Shown piece after piece: positions 52,542 through 61,366 of a stretch of DNA of 64,000 nucleotides. Origin of the DNA: an uncultured Parabacteroides sp. (lineage in GTDB: Bacteria > Bacteroidota > Bacteroidia > Bacteroidales > Tannerellaceae). The stretch covers positions 7,844-71,843 of the forward strand of contig NZ_CABUOD010000024.1 of the NCBI RefSeq assembly GCF_902493135.1. The letters are read 5' to 3'. A model generated the notes under the pieces. The model saw only the letters and a program-made list of their open reading frames with translations, had not been told where the DNA came from and ran no database searches. Positions within the stretch are counted from its first letter, which is position 1, and each line of letters opens with the position of its first letter. Position numbers and translations under genes: made by a program.

Positions 52542-53660
52542 CTATTTTACTACTGCTTCCTGGTTGACAGGGCCCCATCCTACGACTTCAACATTCACGC
52601 TCAAGCCACCTGTGGAAGGGGTCGGGGGTGTGGGAGGATCAGGAGGGGTCGGGTCATCGATGTCGATGCCTTCGAAACTGTTCGGGCCGAAAGTGATGTT
52701 CAGGCGGTAGATGTAATTCCGTTTCACATACTTATGGGGATCCCCTTTCAATACGACCCCGTTCTCATTGATGGTAGCGGCAAACTCTTTTGTTTCTGCC
52801 TGGTAGTCGGCGTTCGCCAGGATGGTAGCGTTCACGACAAGCTGTGTCGGATTGCTGCTGTCCGTATTTTCCATCACATACTGGTAGAAAGGCGTTCCGG
52901 AGAGCGGAAGGTCCTGTCCCAAAGTGACAGCAGCACTATTATCCGTATTCCCGTCGACCATTACTGCGCCCCAGTAAGCCGTGCTGGCAAAACGGGAGGC
53001 GGTTTTCCGGTTGGCGAAATAGATGCTGTTGATGCGGACGGTACGCCCTCTCAACCTGCTGTTCGTTCCGAAATCGGTCGATGCGCTCCTCAGTTCGATG
53101 CGGGCAGCCAGACGGGTCAGTTCCAATGGGGAAGAGATATTGTTGATGTTGGTCTGCGTCGCATATCCGATATAGTTATCGCCTTCATCCAACCGGTCGT
53201 TGGAGGCAATCACCTGGGCGCTCATGGCAAGGTTTGACTGCGACTGGTCGGACAGCTGCGCCAGACGGCCTTGGAAATCACTGTAGGAAGTCACTCCGCT
53301 GAAAGCGTTCGCCGGGACATTGGCAAGGATGGCGATGATGGCATTCGTCGCTTTTGTCGGGACGTTCAGCACGGTGGCTTCTCCGCCGGAAGCAGACATG
53401 CCGTCCGTCCAATAAGGATCGGCCAATATCTGCGAACCGTCGGCGGTAAATGAAAGAACCGCCACGTTATTTATATTTGTCTCGCCGGAAAGGGCATTAT
53501 TGTCACCATCCGCCTTCGTCGTCCCCGAAGCAGAAGCTTTCACCGAGATATTCAGTTTCGCATCCTTCAGGTCTTTCACATTCACCGGCTGGCTGTCTTT
53601 CGAACAGCTCGCCAAGGCGAACAACGACAAACCGACTGCTATTATATTTCTTATTTTCAT
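52542..53660 (-). CDS. Fimbrillin family lipoprotein
   Basis: 372 residues. Lipoprotein signal LSLFALASCSKDSQP (Cys about 19), a SGTTKADGDNN cleavage-type region, INNVAVLSFTADGSQILAD, and ATNAIIAILANVPANAF. LELTRLAARIELRSASTDF marks the second domain. A proline-rich linker (DDPTPPDPPTPPTPSTG, about 340-356) precedes a final strand GGLSVNVEVVGWGPVNQEAV, an unusual spacer for the C-terminal strand. It lies between the FimB/Mfa2 anchor gene and another fimbrillin. Confidence 0.83.
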   Translation of the reverse strand: MKIRNIIAVGLSLFALASCSKDSQPVNVKDLKDAKLNISVKASASGTTKADGDNNALSGETNINNVAVLSFTADGSQILADPYWTDGMSASGGEATVLNVPTKATNAIIAILANVPANAFSGVTSYSDFQGRLAQLSDQSQSNLAMSAQVIASNDRLDEGDNYIGYATQTNINNISSPLELTRLAARIELRSASTDFGTNSRLRGRTVRINSIYFANRKTASRFASTAYWGAVMVDGNTDNSAAVTLGQDLPLSGTPFYQYVMENTDSSNPTQLVVNATILANADYQAETKEFAATINENGVVLKGDPHKYVKRNYIYRLNITFGPNSFEGIDIDDPTPPDPPTPPTPSTGGLSVNVEVVGWGPVNQEAVVK

Positions 53661-53679
53661 ATCTGTACTTCTTTAGAGA

Positions 53680-54624
53680 TTAAAATATCATATCCTCTTC
53701 GACTACTCCCCACGGAGTGATACGCATCTTGGCCGAAATGGTGCCGTCTTCGCCGAACAGGAGCAGCACGTCCAAACGGCCGCCTTCGGGAATTTCGAAC
53801 GGATCGCCATTGTCGTCCACATAAACGGTCTTGTTGACCGAGCCGTCTTTGCTGGTGATCGACACGCCGAGATTTTCACCGGCAAAGGAGTTCTGCTTAC
53901 CGCCAAACTGATCTTGGTCGATAACGCCCGTCGTCAACCATTCCTGCGCCGTGTCGTAAGTGCCTTCAGGATTGTAGGCGACGCTGTCGCCATCCAGCGA
54001 ACCGGCGTTGTCATACACGCTCAAGGTGCGGTTGATATAAAAATCGAAATCCGACGCGCTTCTCAACCCGTAAGCCTTCAAGGCGTTGTTCAGGCCGGAG
54101 GTCTTGATCGTGTAAGTCCCGGTTTTGAGGCGGATCACCACCTGGCCGTCTCCACCGACGATGCCGCTGCCGAGCGAAGTCACTTCTTTCGTCCCGAAAT
54201 AGAGGCTGTCGGGAGATTGTGCGAACCCGTCTTCCGAACTTTTCAGCTGCACCTTCAGGTCTTCCAGCTGCTTCGGGTCGGTAACCGACTGGTTGCCTCC
54301 TTTGAGGTTCCCCCAGGCCACGATGTTCAGTTTCGTATGGTCCGGATAGTTATCCAGCCTGATGGCTTCTTTCGACAGGATGAAATCTTTATCCAGATTA
54401 CGTGTCTCAAGCAATTTCTTGTTTTCATCGAAGATATATAGGGTGGCATCTTCCACCAATCCCAGACTGGTGATATCCGTGATATCCGTGCGGTTCAGCC
54501 CTTCGACCTTCAACGTCAGTTTGCTACATTCAGCCAGATCATCTTTGATGCAACCGGTGAGCATGACTGCAAGCGCACCTGCCGCCAGCAAAAGAGACTG
54601 TTTCATACATGTTATATGTTTCAT
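53680..54624 (-). CDS. FimB/Mfa2 family fimbrial anchor subunit
   Basis: 314 residues from the ATG at 54624, or 308 from 54606; an in-frame ATG at 54666 would overlap the upstream gene and give an odd leader. Lipoprotein signal LAAGALAVMLTGCIKDDLAE. First domain: EDATLYIFDENKKLLETRNL and HTKLNIVAWGNLKGGN, the typical Mfa2 pattern; second domain ends LDVLLLFGEDGTISAKMRIT then PWGVVEEDMI. Mfa2-type proteins anchor the fimbria to the outer membrane and limit its length. It resembles the duplicated proteins at 61466 and 62989. Confidence 0.85.
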   Translation of the reverse strand: MKHITCMKQSLLLAAGALAVMLTGCIKDDLAECSKLTLKVEGLNRTDITDITSLGLVEDATLYIFDENKKLLETRNLDKDFILSKEAIRLDNYPDHTKLNIVAWGNLKGGNQSVTDPKQLEDLKVQLKSSEDGFAQSPDSLYFGTKEVTSLGSGIVGGDGQVVIRLKTGTYTIKTSGLNNALKAYGLRSASDFDFYINRTLSVYDNAGSLDGDSVAYNPEGTYDTAQEWLTTGVIDQDQFGGKQNSFAGENLGVSITSKDGSVNKTVYVDDNGDPFEIPEGGRLDVLLLFGEDGTISAKMRITPWGVVEEDMIF

Positions 54625-54662
54625 AATGCTATATTTATATCTTATTATTACCCTATTCCACA

Positions 54663-56042
54663 TCAATCGACATCTTCTTTGATGTCAATCACATTCCAGT
54701 CTGCCACCTTAACCTGTGCTGCTACATGCGCGAAAGCGGCAGGAGTGAACGGATCATTCGAACCGGAACCCAATATCTGCACGGTCACGTTATATTTGGT
54801 GTTGCGCTGGATATGGACATAGTGTTCGCCGCTACCGTCGATCGTTCCGCCCTGATTCTTATCATTGATGATAACCGTGTAGTAGCGGTTGTTTTCGGTA
54901 ACCAGTTCGCTATCACCGATCTTATAGATATAAGTACCTCTCAGGACCAACAAGGTGTAATTATGTTTTCCTGTTTCACCTGTTTCATCTATTTCACCAT
55001 TTTGGTTCGGGTAGACATAGAAGGGAGGAATATTAATGTTCTCCCAATCAAGATTTACATTCGTTCCTGTCCCAGCTTGTATTGTTATAGCTGACTCCAG
55101 AGCCCGTAACATTGAATCATCGCCTGTAGCCACTCCTGTCTTATAGGTACCGGTATGGAGAGCATATTTTTCAGGAGCTAAATAATATGTAAGATCAATT
55201 TTTCCATCTTTCAACGGTGCCTGTTCGATGGTTTTAACATCACCAAACGTTCCGATCCCGGCCGTACTCTTCACATTGGCAACAAAAACAGAATCCAATG
55301 TAAAACTTACATTTTTATAATTCGAATTTCCTTTATCCGGTGTCTCCGGCAACAAAACGCCCTTCAGATTGATGGCGGCAACCGTACGGGTCAGAACAAC
55401 GGGGTTGTTACCATAGATTTCTGTTCCTGTGCCATAGCCTTCCACTGTTAATGCACCTGTTTCTCCAAATCCCACGAAGTTTATCCCCGGAACAAGCTTA
55501 AGCGGCAATACGGCACTACTCATCGTAAGTCCCTTGTCGTCCGTTTCGGAAGAGAGAGGCGTTGCAAGTTCAAGCACGCCTTCTACACTCAAACGTTTAT
55601 TCGGGTCGGTACTGTTGACCGAATTTGTCAACTCTTCCAATACACCGGCATCCAAGTTTGCGATCAGCAACAAATGAATGTCCCCGGATTTCACTTCTCC
55701 CTCAATTACAGTTTCATTTGCAGGATTCGTATAGTTCTGCGTGAAAATGGCAGCAATACGACCTTCAAGAATATTGCTTTCAGCAGGATATGCCCCATGA
55801 TTAAAGATCACCGCCGTCAACGTCTTCACTTCAAAATCCCAAGTGGGCTTTCCCTCAACGGCAGCATCGCCTTCTATAAATCCGCCTTTCGTCTTTACCC
55901 TATTATCCGTCTGGACAGCCAGTGACAACGTTGCATCCGGCACGACAGGCGTTATCGTCAGATTCACCGGGTCGTCATTGTCCGAGCATGAAAAGAATGC
56001 ACAGGCCATTAATGTTATCAAAAAGCAACTTTTCAGTTTCAT
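54663..56042 (-). CDS. Fimbrillin family lipoprotein
   Basis: 459 residues. Lipoprotein signal LITLMACAFFSCSDNDD (Cys about 19), then TLSLAVQTDNRVKTKGGFIE (cleavage-type basic site) and FEVKTLTAVIFNHGAYPAES. IHLLLIANLDAGVLEELTNS and PVVLTRTVAAINLKGVLLPE mark the fold, and the end is AAQVKVADWNVIDIKED. It is first in a unit with the Mfa2 anchor and two further fimbrillins. A -7 TATCTTTG with a weaker copy of the fimbrial motif lies upstream. Confidence 0.84.
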   Translation of the reverse strand: MKLKSCFLITLMACAFFSCSDNDDPVNLTITPVVPDATLSLAVQTDNRVKTKGGFIEGDAAVEGKPTWDFEVKTLTAVIFNHGAYPAESNILEGRIAAIFTQNYTNPANETVIEGEVKSGDIHLLLIANLDAGVLEELTNSVNSTDPNKRLSVEGVLELATPLSSETDDKGLTMSSAVLPLKLVPGINFVGFGETGALTVEGYGTGTEIYGNNPVVLTRTVAAINLKGVLLPETPDKGNSNYKNVSFTLDSVFVANVKSTAGIGTFGDVKTIEQAPLKDGKIDLTYYLAPEKYALHTGTYKTGVATGDDSMLRALESAITIQAGTGTNVNLDWENINIPPFYVYPNQNGEIDETGETGKHNYTLLVLRGTYIYKIGDSELVTENNRYYTVIINDKNQGGTIDGSGEHYVHIQRNTKYNVTVQILGSGSNDPFTPAAFAHVAAQVKVADWNVIDIKEDVD

Positions 56043-56090
56043 AGATATAAATATTATTTTGTTTTTTTACCTTATAGAATAATCACAATA

Positions 56091-56152
56091 CAAAGATAGG
56101 CTACAAATAAAACGGAAAAGATAGGTAGTTCTCTCGTTGTTTATAGACGAAT
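56091..56152 (-). promoter_or_regulatory. Fimbrial-type promoter: -7 TATCTTTG with degenerate upstream motif
   Basis: The -7 box is the complement of 56091-56098. At the same 25-bp distance as in the three other fimbrial promoters, 56124-56152 matches the element at 49259 in about 14 of 29 positions. It is the weakest of the four and would not be called without the spacing. Confidence 0.4.
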
Positions 56153-56415
56153 CTATCAAACTGCCCATGTGATAGTTTTAGCTCTTATCCTGCGATATAC
56201 ACCAACAAAGTTTTATTTTCCAAGATTCTCTATCACTCTATCACTCCGAGGCCTTAGCCGCCTCATACTCAATCGCTAAGCGAGTGACAGCAACCGCATT
56301 TCATCTATCACACCTCTATCACAACTGTCACACCCGGTGAAAAGCGCACGAACCGACAGCCTTTAACAGCCAATAGACCGTTGAAAATCATACAAATAAG
56401 CGACAAATATCGCTA

Positions 56416-56497
56416 AACATGGGGATGTCGGCCATCCCTACATCCCCATGTTCAGCCTCAAACATCCGGGTGTACGTTTCGCCAACATCCGGGTGTT
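56416..56497. repeat. Phased palindrome array 4: 14-bp units AACATCCGGGTGTT, 22-23 bp pitch
   Basis: Four units start at 56416, 56439, 56461 and 56484 (steps 23, 22, 23): AACATGGGGATGTC, TACATCCCCATGTT, AACATCCGGGTGTA, AACATCCGGGTGTT. All share the ACAT...ATGT/GTGT arms. The closing repeat is imperfect here. It lies in the 635-bp gap between two fimbrillin genes. The rest of that gap (56160-56400) contains several CTATCAC words and a small TCGCTAAGCGA palindrome, but no gene. Confidence 0.8.
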
Positions 56498-56626
56498 CCA
56501 CATCTATTGTGCTTACTCTTGCCATTTCCGACAGTATGGTTGATAAAAAAAGCATCTGTTTTTATTGTAAAAGTATGTAAAAACACTGTTAATCGTCACT
56601 CAACAGAGAGCTCGCTTGTATAAATG

Positions 56627-56656
56627 CAAAAAAGTGCTCCCGGGGAGGGAAGCACT
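56627..56656 (-). terminator. Intrinsic terminator after the major fimbrillin gene
   Basis: Stem AGTGCTCCC/GGGAAGCACT (one bulge; arms from 56633 and to 56656) followed on the minus strand by TTTTTTG. It closes the single-gene unit 57838-56678. Confidence 0.75.
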
Positions 56657-56677
56657 CTTTTGTTATTTAAGAGGTTA

Positions 56678-57838
56678 TTATTGAACAGGAGCAACCTGAG
56701 TAACATCATCCCAGTCCTCAACCACAGTCTTGACTTTCAGAGTAGGTCTCTCACCACCTACACCACCACCAATACCGGCAACAGCTAAAGAAATCTTATA
56801 GTTCTTATTAGGAAGAATACCAGCACCAGCGACTTGCCCAGTAATCGTACCTTCTTTACCAATCTCTATGTTATAAAAACTATTATATGTATTATTAATA
56901 GTCTGACCGTCACGTACAGCACCTTCCACTTTCATTGTTCCGTTAAGCGTAAAAGCGGTAGGATTGGTATTCGAATATGTCTCACCGCTTTTTGTTGCCT
57001 CATTAGGCAATACATAGAATACAATAGAACTCGGTTTTGTTACGGTCACCTCTGTTTCTGTTGTATTTATAGTATATATAGCCCAAGATTCAGTTTCATC
57101 AGCTACTTTATAACTACTTTGAGTTTCATCATTCGTCAAAGATTTCCATGTCCAATCAGTTAAACCACCAACAAAATCATCTCCTACAGCATAAGATCTT
57201 GCAGAACTTTCACCGCGTTTCGCAAAAGTAACCGTAGAACTTTTGGGAGCTCTGTTTACAGATGCTGAGATAAAATCAAATTTAAATGTACCGGCAGTAA
57301 ATGCATTTTCACTTCCCTGTTGATTCATATCCAAAGTCAGTTTAACCAACTCTACACGAGCCAAGTCACGAACCAAAGTCAACGTTGTATTATTTTCTCC
57401 TGTTTCAATTGTTACATCTGTAGAAAGACCGTGCATCGGTAAGTTTGTTCCCCCAATATTGTTAGTAACATTAATTACTTCACTCACTGGCACGCTTTCC
57501 ATTTCTTTACCAAAATTAGCATAACCTACACAATAAAGCTTCTGACCTACTTCCAGGTTGTCAAAAGTGTAAGTATATTCCGACGCAATTCCCGAAGTAA
57601 GATGGACACGATTAATAACCTTGTCTGTTCCCTGCTCAAGCAAAAAGATATTAATATCATTCACGGCAGTTTCAGAACCAGCCTCAATATTAATTGCCTT
57701 TGTAGACTTCACACCAAGATCAATCGTCAAAGAAGCATCTCCCTTAGCATCCGGTCCATTGTCAATCACTTCATCCTTCGAACAAGAAGCGAACGCACAT
57801 GCGATCATAGTCGCATACATTAAATTTCTTAGTTTCAT
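56678..57838 (-). CDS. Fimbrillin family lipoprotein, possible major subunit
   Basis: 386 residues. Lipoprotein signal MYATMIACAFASCSKDE (Cys about 19), then LTIDLGVKSTKAINIEAGSE (basic cleavage-type site) and VNDINIFLLEQGTDKVINRV. LYCVGYANFGKEM and LTLVRDLARVELVKLTLDMN mark the two domains; a glycine-rich turn (GIGGGVGGERP) precedes the last strand LKVKTVVEDWDDVTQVAPVQ. It has its own promoter with a good motif copy and its own strong terminator, as expected for the most abundant subunit. Confidence 0.84.
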   Translation of the reverse strand: MKLRNLMYATMIACAFASCSKDEVIDNGPDAKGDASLTIDLGVKSTKAINIEAGSETAVNDINIFLLEQGTDKVINRVHLTSGIASEYTYTFDNLEVGQKLYCVGYANFGKEMESVPVSEVINVTNNIGGTNLPMHGLSTDVTIETGENNTTLTLVRDLARVELVKLTLDMNQQGSENAFTAGTFKFDFISASVNRAPKSSTVTFAKRGESSARSYAVGDDFVGGLTDWTWKSLTNDETQSSYKVADETESWAIYTINTTETEVTVTKPSSIVFYVLPNEATKSGETYSNTNPTAFTLNGTMKVEGAVRDGQTINNTYNSFYNIEIGKEGTITGQVAGAGILPNKNYKISLAVAGIGGGVGGERPTLKVKTVVEDWDDVTQVAPVQ

Positions 57839-58043
57839 ATTCTTCTAAATTAAAAAGTTAATAAATTCGTTTTTATAATGATTATTATTTTTTCTTACCC
57901 TATAGCTTACTGAGTTGTTCGGAACGACTGTTGTGCTTTTGTTGTTCATCTTCCCATCGGCTAATTCTTTATTATACGATTACGAATCATACAATCCTCA
58001 TTTTATCCATCTCATCGTCTCGGGCTTTTGTCTTTCGACATTG

Positions 58044-58105
58044 CAAAGATGGTGGAAAAAGAAAAGAGGTGTTAGGGGCGTGACTATCAAAAATAATCGG
58101 TAAAA
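58044..58105 (-). promoter_or_regulatory. Fimbrial-type promoter: -7 CATCTTTG with upstream 29-bp motif
   Basis: The -7-like box is the complement of 58044-58051, and the element at 58077-58105 (sense strand TTTTACCGATTATTTTTGAT at its start) lies 25 bp upstream. The remaining 57839-58244 gap holds no convincing gene: plus-strand frames are short and lack a promoter. Confidence 0.65.
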
Positions 58106-58244
58106 CTCTAAGTCGTCATTTTGATTTATTTGCACCCTTTTTTGAGATTTTTTCAGTTTCATGGCACTTGTATTCTTATTATAAAATAGAACAGGGTAAG
58201 AATGCAGTGTGACTAATTGTCCAAAATGACGGGATGTCCAGCGG

Positions 58245-60311
58245 TTAAACTGGAATCCCGTATTGTGAAGGCGTAACTCCGTATTGCTCGGTAAAGCGTT
58301 TGCGGAATGTGGCTGTATCGTTGAATCCTACCATTTCAGCGACTTCCTGGACGGAGTATTGCTGGCTGGCAAGCAGTTCGGCGGCTTTTTTCAGTCGTAT
58401 GTTGCGCGTCAGTTCGAGGATGCTCAGATCGGAGTACTGCTTAATCTTGCGGTACAGGGTCGGCAGGCTCATATTCAATGAGTCTGCGAGTACTTTTGCT
58501 TCAAAAGTAGAGTCATCGAGGTGTTTCTCTATGTTTTTGACGACGGCGTCCATGAACGGGTTGGTCGGCAGCGTGCTGTCTTCATCTTTCGAAGTGGCGG
58601 AAGAAGCAGAGAAGTAGCGTTTCATATCGTCGCGTTTCTTCATCAGGCTGTTGATCTTGCTTCGCAGGATTTCCACGTCGAAGGGTTTCGTGATGTAATC
58701 GTCCGCGCCGGCTTCGATACCGGTGATCACGTCTTCGCTCTCGACTTTGGCCGTCAACATCACGACAGGCGTCTGCGCCATCTTGGGCTCCCGCTTGATT
58801 TCGCGGCAGGTCTCGTAGCCGTCTTTCACCGGCATCATGACGTCGCAAAGGATCAGGTCCGGCTCCTCTTTCAAGGCGACGTCGATCCCGTCCTGCCCGT
58901 TGCGGGCTTCCAGTATCTGGTATTCCTTGTTAAAGACGTGCTTCAGGAACCAGCGGATCTGGTCGCTGTCGTCGATCACCAGGAGCTTCTTGCCGGTTTC
59001 CTTCTTTTGCGGGATCACCTGGATCAGTTCGGCAATCTCTTCTTTCTGACGGGCGTTGAGCTTGACCAGGTCCGATTCGGGTTCTACGAATTCGACACGG
59101 CGGTCCAACAGATGTTGTTTGCCGAGCGGGATCATGATCGTGTAGGAGGTGCCGTTCTTATCCGATTCGCTCCGGTATTTACCGCCTATCGCGTCGGCCA
59201 TGTCTACGATCTGCTTCAGGCCGCGGCGTGCGCTTTCGTCCTCGTCCAGGCCCTCGTCTGTCACGACTACCGCGCTGTAGGCTTTGCCGTCTTCACTCAC
59301 GACGGATATGTCGAGCGTCACTTTCCCATAGGCAAACGTATTTTTGAAGGCATTCGACAGCAGCATACGCAAAGCGAACTCCATCTTGCGGCGGTCCAAC
59401 CAGACCCAAAGGGCGGGCGTCTGCGTGTTGATGCGGAAATCGACGTTGTTCATGGCCACCCAATCGACGAAGATATCGCAGATCTGGCGGGCAATCTCGA
59501 CCATGTCGTAACGGGCTATGCGCAGGTAGTTGGCGACATCGTTCGAACGGCGCGTACCGATCAGCTGGTCCGCCAGGTCCTGCATGGCAAGCGTATTACG
59601 GTAGGCCGAAAGCAACTGGGTAGACATGTCTTTCCCCGGATCGTCGTTCTGCACCACCAGGGCAAGGGAACCCAACACCAAGGATAGCGGGGTGCGCATT
59701 TCGTGGATCGTCTCGATAAAGAAGTTGTCGTGGATGCTCTCGGCGTCTTTCAGGCGGTTTTCCGCTTCGGCAAGTTTGTCGGCGGCCTCGCGCTGGATCG
59801 TATCGTTTTCCTTGATCTTGGTGACGATGAGTTGTTCCAACTCTTTCTTATTATTATTCAGAGTGGAGATCGTCAATTCCAGCTCGTTATTCTTCCGGAC
59901 CAATTCACCATTGGCGTGCGCCAGATCGTCATTCTGCTTCCGTAAGGCCCGGTATTTTTCTTCATGTTGCTCGATTTGCCCTTCCAGCGACTTATTCCGG
60001 GTATTAAGTTCTGCGTTCCGGGCATTCAGGTTTTCGTTTCGGGCATTCATTTCCTTGTTCTGACCTTCAAGCGCGACGTTTTCCTTTATGATCCGATCCG
60101 AACGGTCGCTCATGCCGGAATGCAGTTTCCTCACGTAAAAAAACAGGGGGACAAAGAAAAGCAGTAGGGCAACCACTACAATCAATGTCTCACTCTCGAA
60201 TAGTTTTCCATTTTCATTGGCAGCTAAGATTAATGAAGTACTGAGAAAAAGGCCAGTCAATACTCCACTCACCCTCCTGAACAGAGATTTTTTCTTCATA
60301 TTTATATGCAT
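58245..60311 (-). CDS. Hybrid histidine kinase-response regulator with AraC-type output
   Basis: 688 residues. Two TM helices (about 13-31 and 41-61) flank a periplasmic loop of only about ten residues. Then come a long coiled coil rich in RNxxLN repeats (about 70-195), a HisKA box HEMRTPLSLV (His about 203), an HATPase with N-box LLSNAFKNT (Asn about 320) and a somewhat degenerate G-box, a receiver (about 442-560) with phosphoacceptor Asp about 490 in LILCDVMMP and Lys in YITKPFD, and an AraC HTH domain (about 585-688, SLPTLYRKIKQYSDLSILEL). Lying between two fimbrial regions, it is the best candidate regulator of the motif-containing promoters. Confidence 0.92.
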   Translation of the reverse strand: MHINMKKKSLFRRVSGVLTGLFLSTSLILAANENGKLFESETLIVVVALLLFFVPLFFYVRKLHSGMSDRSDRIIKENVALEGQNKEMNARNENLNARNAELNTRNKSLEGQIEQHEEKYRALRKQNDDLAHANGELVRKNNELELTISTLNNNKKELEQLIVTKIKENDTIQREAADKLAEAENRLKDAESIHDNFFIETIHEMRTPLSLVLGSLALVVQNDDPGKDMSTQLLSAYRNTLAMQDLADQLIGTRRSNDVANYLRIARYDMVEIARQICDIFVDWVAMNNVDFRINTQTPALWVWLDRRKMEFALRMLLSNAFKNTFAYGKVTLDISVVSEDGKAYSAVVVTDEGLDEDESARRGLKQIVDMADAIGGKYRSESDKNGTSYTIMIPLGKQHLLDRRVEFVEPESDLVKLNARQKEEIAELIQVIPQKKETGKKLLVIDDSDQIRWFLKHVFNKEYQILEARNGQDGIDVALKEEPDLILCDVMMPVKDGYETCREIKREPKMAQTPVVMLTAKVESEDVITGIEAGADDYITKPFDVEILRSKINSLMKKRDDMKRYFSASSATSKDEDSTLPTNPFMDAVVKNIEKHLDDSTFEAKVLADSLNMSLPTLYRKIKQYSDLSILELTRNIRLKKAAELLASQQYSVQEVAEMVGFNDTATFRKRFTEQYGVTPSQYGIPV

Positions 60312-60545
60312 TTATTAAACATCCGTCTGTAATTAGAAGTTTTACACCACAAAGATGGCAAAAATATTTCTCTTACGATACATTTAACATTAATTATTTT
60401 TCAAAAATATCATGATAATCATTGTATTTTGCATCGGCAGGACTGTCACAAAGGGATAAGATCATCTAAATTTCAAACGATAGAGGCAAGTAAATATAGA
60501 AGGCTCCGGCCTTGTCCGGATTGATACGAATACCCATATATTGAT

Positions 60546-60810
60546 ACATTTAACATATTTTACGCGCGTATTATTGTAGAACAGAAAAACTCATTTTACT
60601 TTTGTGCAAGAATAATGGACAGAGATTCAAACGAATGCTTCTTGATTTCAAAAAGTAGGATAGTATCATATGTATAGGGACTTTTCAGACGAAGCTTCTC
60701 TAAAAGAGTTGTCCATAAAGGAAAATATTTCATTTGATTCATTTTACCCTCAATTTTTTATATGCATAGGCGTACATCCGGATTGTTCCGCGTGTGCGCC
60801 ATTTTTTTTC
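60546..60810 (+). other. Gene-less cassette resembling the promoter and terminator of the duplicated fimB-like genes
   Basis: TTTAACATATTTTAC at about 60549 and a -33/-7 pair (TATTG, then 20 bp, then TACTTTTG at 60597-60604) match the upstream region of the genes at 61466 and 62989. At 60746-60810, CCCTCAATTTTTTATATGCA and a GGCGTACA...TGTGCGCC hairpin with a long T-run match their terminators. In between are only about 140 bp with no good ORF. It is either a decayed copy or a short RNA gene. Confidence 0.55.
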
Positions 60811-60962
60811 TTTCCGGTTTCTACGCGTACATATATATAATGTAAAGAAGCAATCTGATGATAAGGCTTCAGAAAGCCGGCCGGCATCAAGCAATCAGCC
60901 GCTACAACGGAAGGACTGATCGTTTTGCCCCCAGACAGTCCGAGAACTCTTGTTATGCTTTC

Positions 60963-61048
60963 TTTTAGGCACGGATTTCACGGATTACACGGATTTCACG
61001 GATTTTTCTTTATCCTTTCCGTGTAATCCGTGAAATCCGTGCCTAAAA
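60963..61048. repeat. Gene-less hairpin element with iterated CGGATT units
   Basis: Perfect 31-bp inverted repeat: arm 60963-60993 begins TTTTAGGCACGGATTTCACG, and its complement is 61018-61048. The arms are 9-bp units CACGGATTT/CACGGATTA. It shares the TAGGCACGGATT end with the element at 14240-14320. Perfect arms suggest recent arrival or selection. Confidence 0.8.
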
Positions 61049-61334
61049 TCATAACATAAGCTATGACCAAGTTTTCGGACAGCCTCCCCCGTGATACTCT
61101 TACACACTCGTTTGATATTTTCACCCACCAAGCGACAAAGACAGAAAGCAAAGTCGAGCAATGAGAGGATCAGCCATGCTTGTGATATTTTCACCAGCCA
61201 CAGAACAAGAGGCGATTCTTTCAAAAAGCAGATGATATTTAATAGTTTTACGATGCAAAATGAGACTCACAACCCCATTTGTGATATTTTCTCCGACTAT
61301 TTTGAGCTGTTTAACATATTTTACACACAAAACT

Positions 61335-61366
61335 ATTGTGGCTTCCAAAAAGCCGTGATATATTTG
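61335..61366 (+). promoter_or_regulatory. Promoter of fimB-like copy 1 with inverted repeat in the spacer
   Basis: -33-like ATTG (61335-61338), 20-bp spacer and -7 TATATTTG (61359-61366). The spacer contains the inverted repeat GGCTTCCAAAAAGCC (61340-61354), well placed for a repressor or MerR-like activator. In copy 2 the palindrome is one pair longer. Confidence 0.6.

Noticed and set aside
56160..56400. CTATCAC-rich stretch as a further phased array
   Set aside because: The words recur at irregular distances and do not form regular palindromic units.
57915..58103. 62-codon plus-strand ORF in the fimbrillin leader region
   Set aside because: It lies over the opposite-strand promoter and shared motif; composition is not protein-like.
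56043..58244. Invertible promoter of the kind that switches Bacteroides surface genes
   Set aside because: No pair of clean inverted repeats flanks any of the fimbrial promoters, and no site-specific recombinase gene is in the window.
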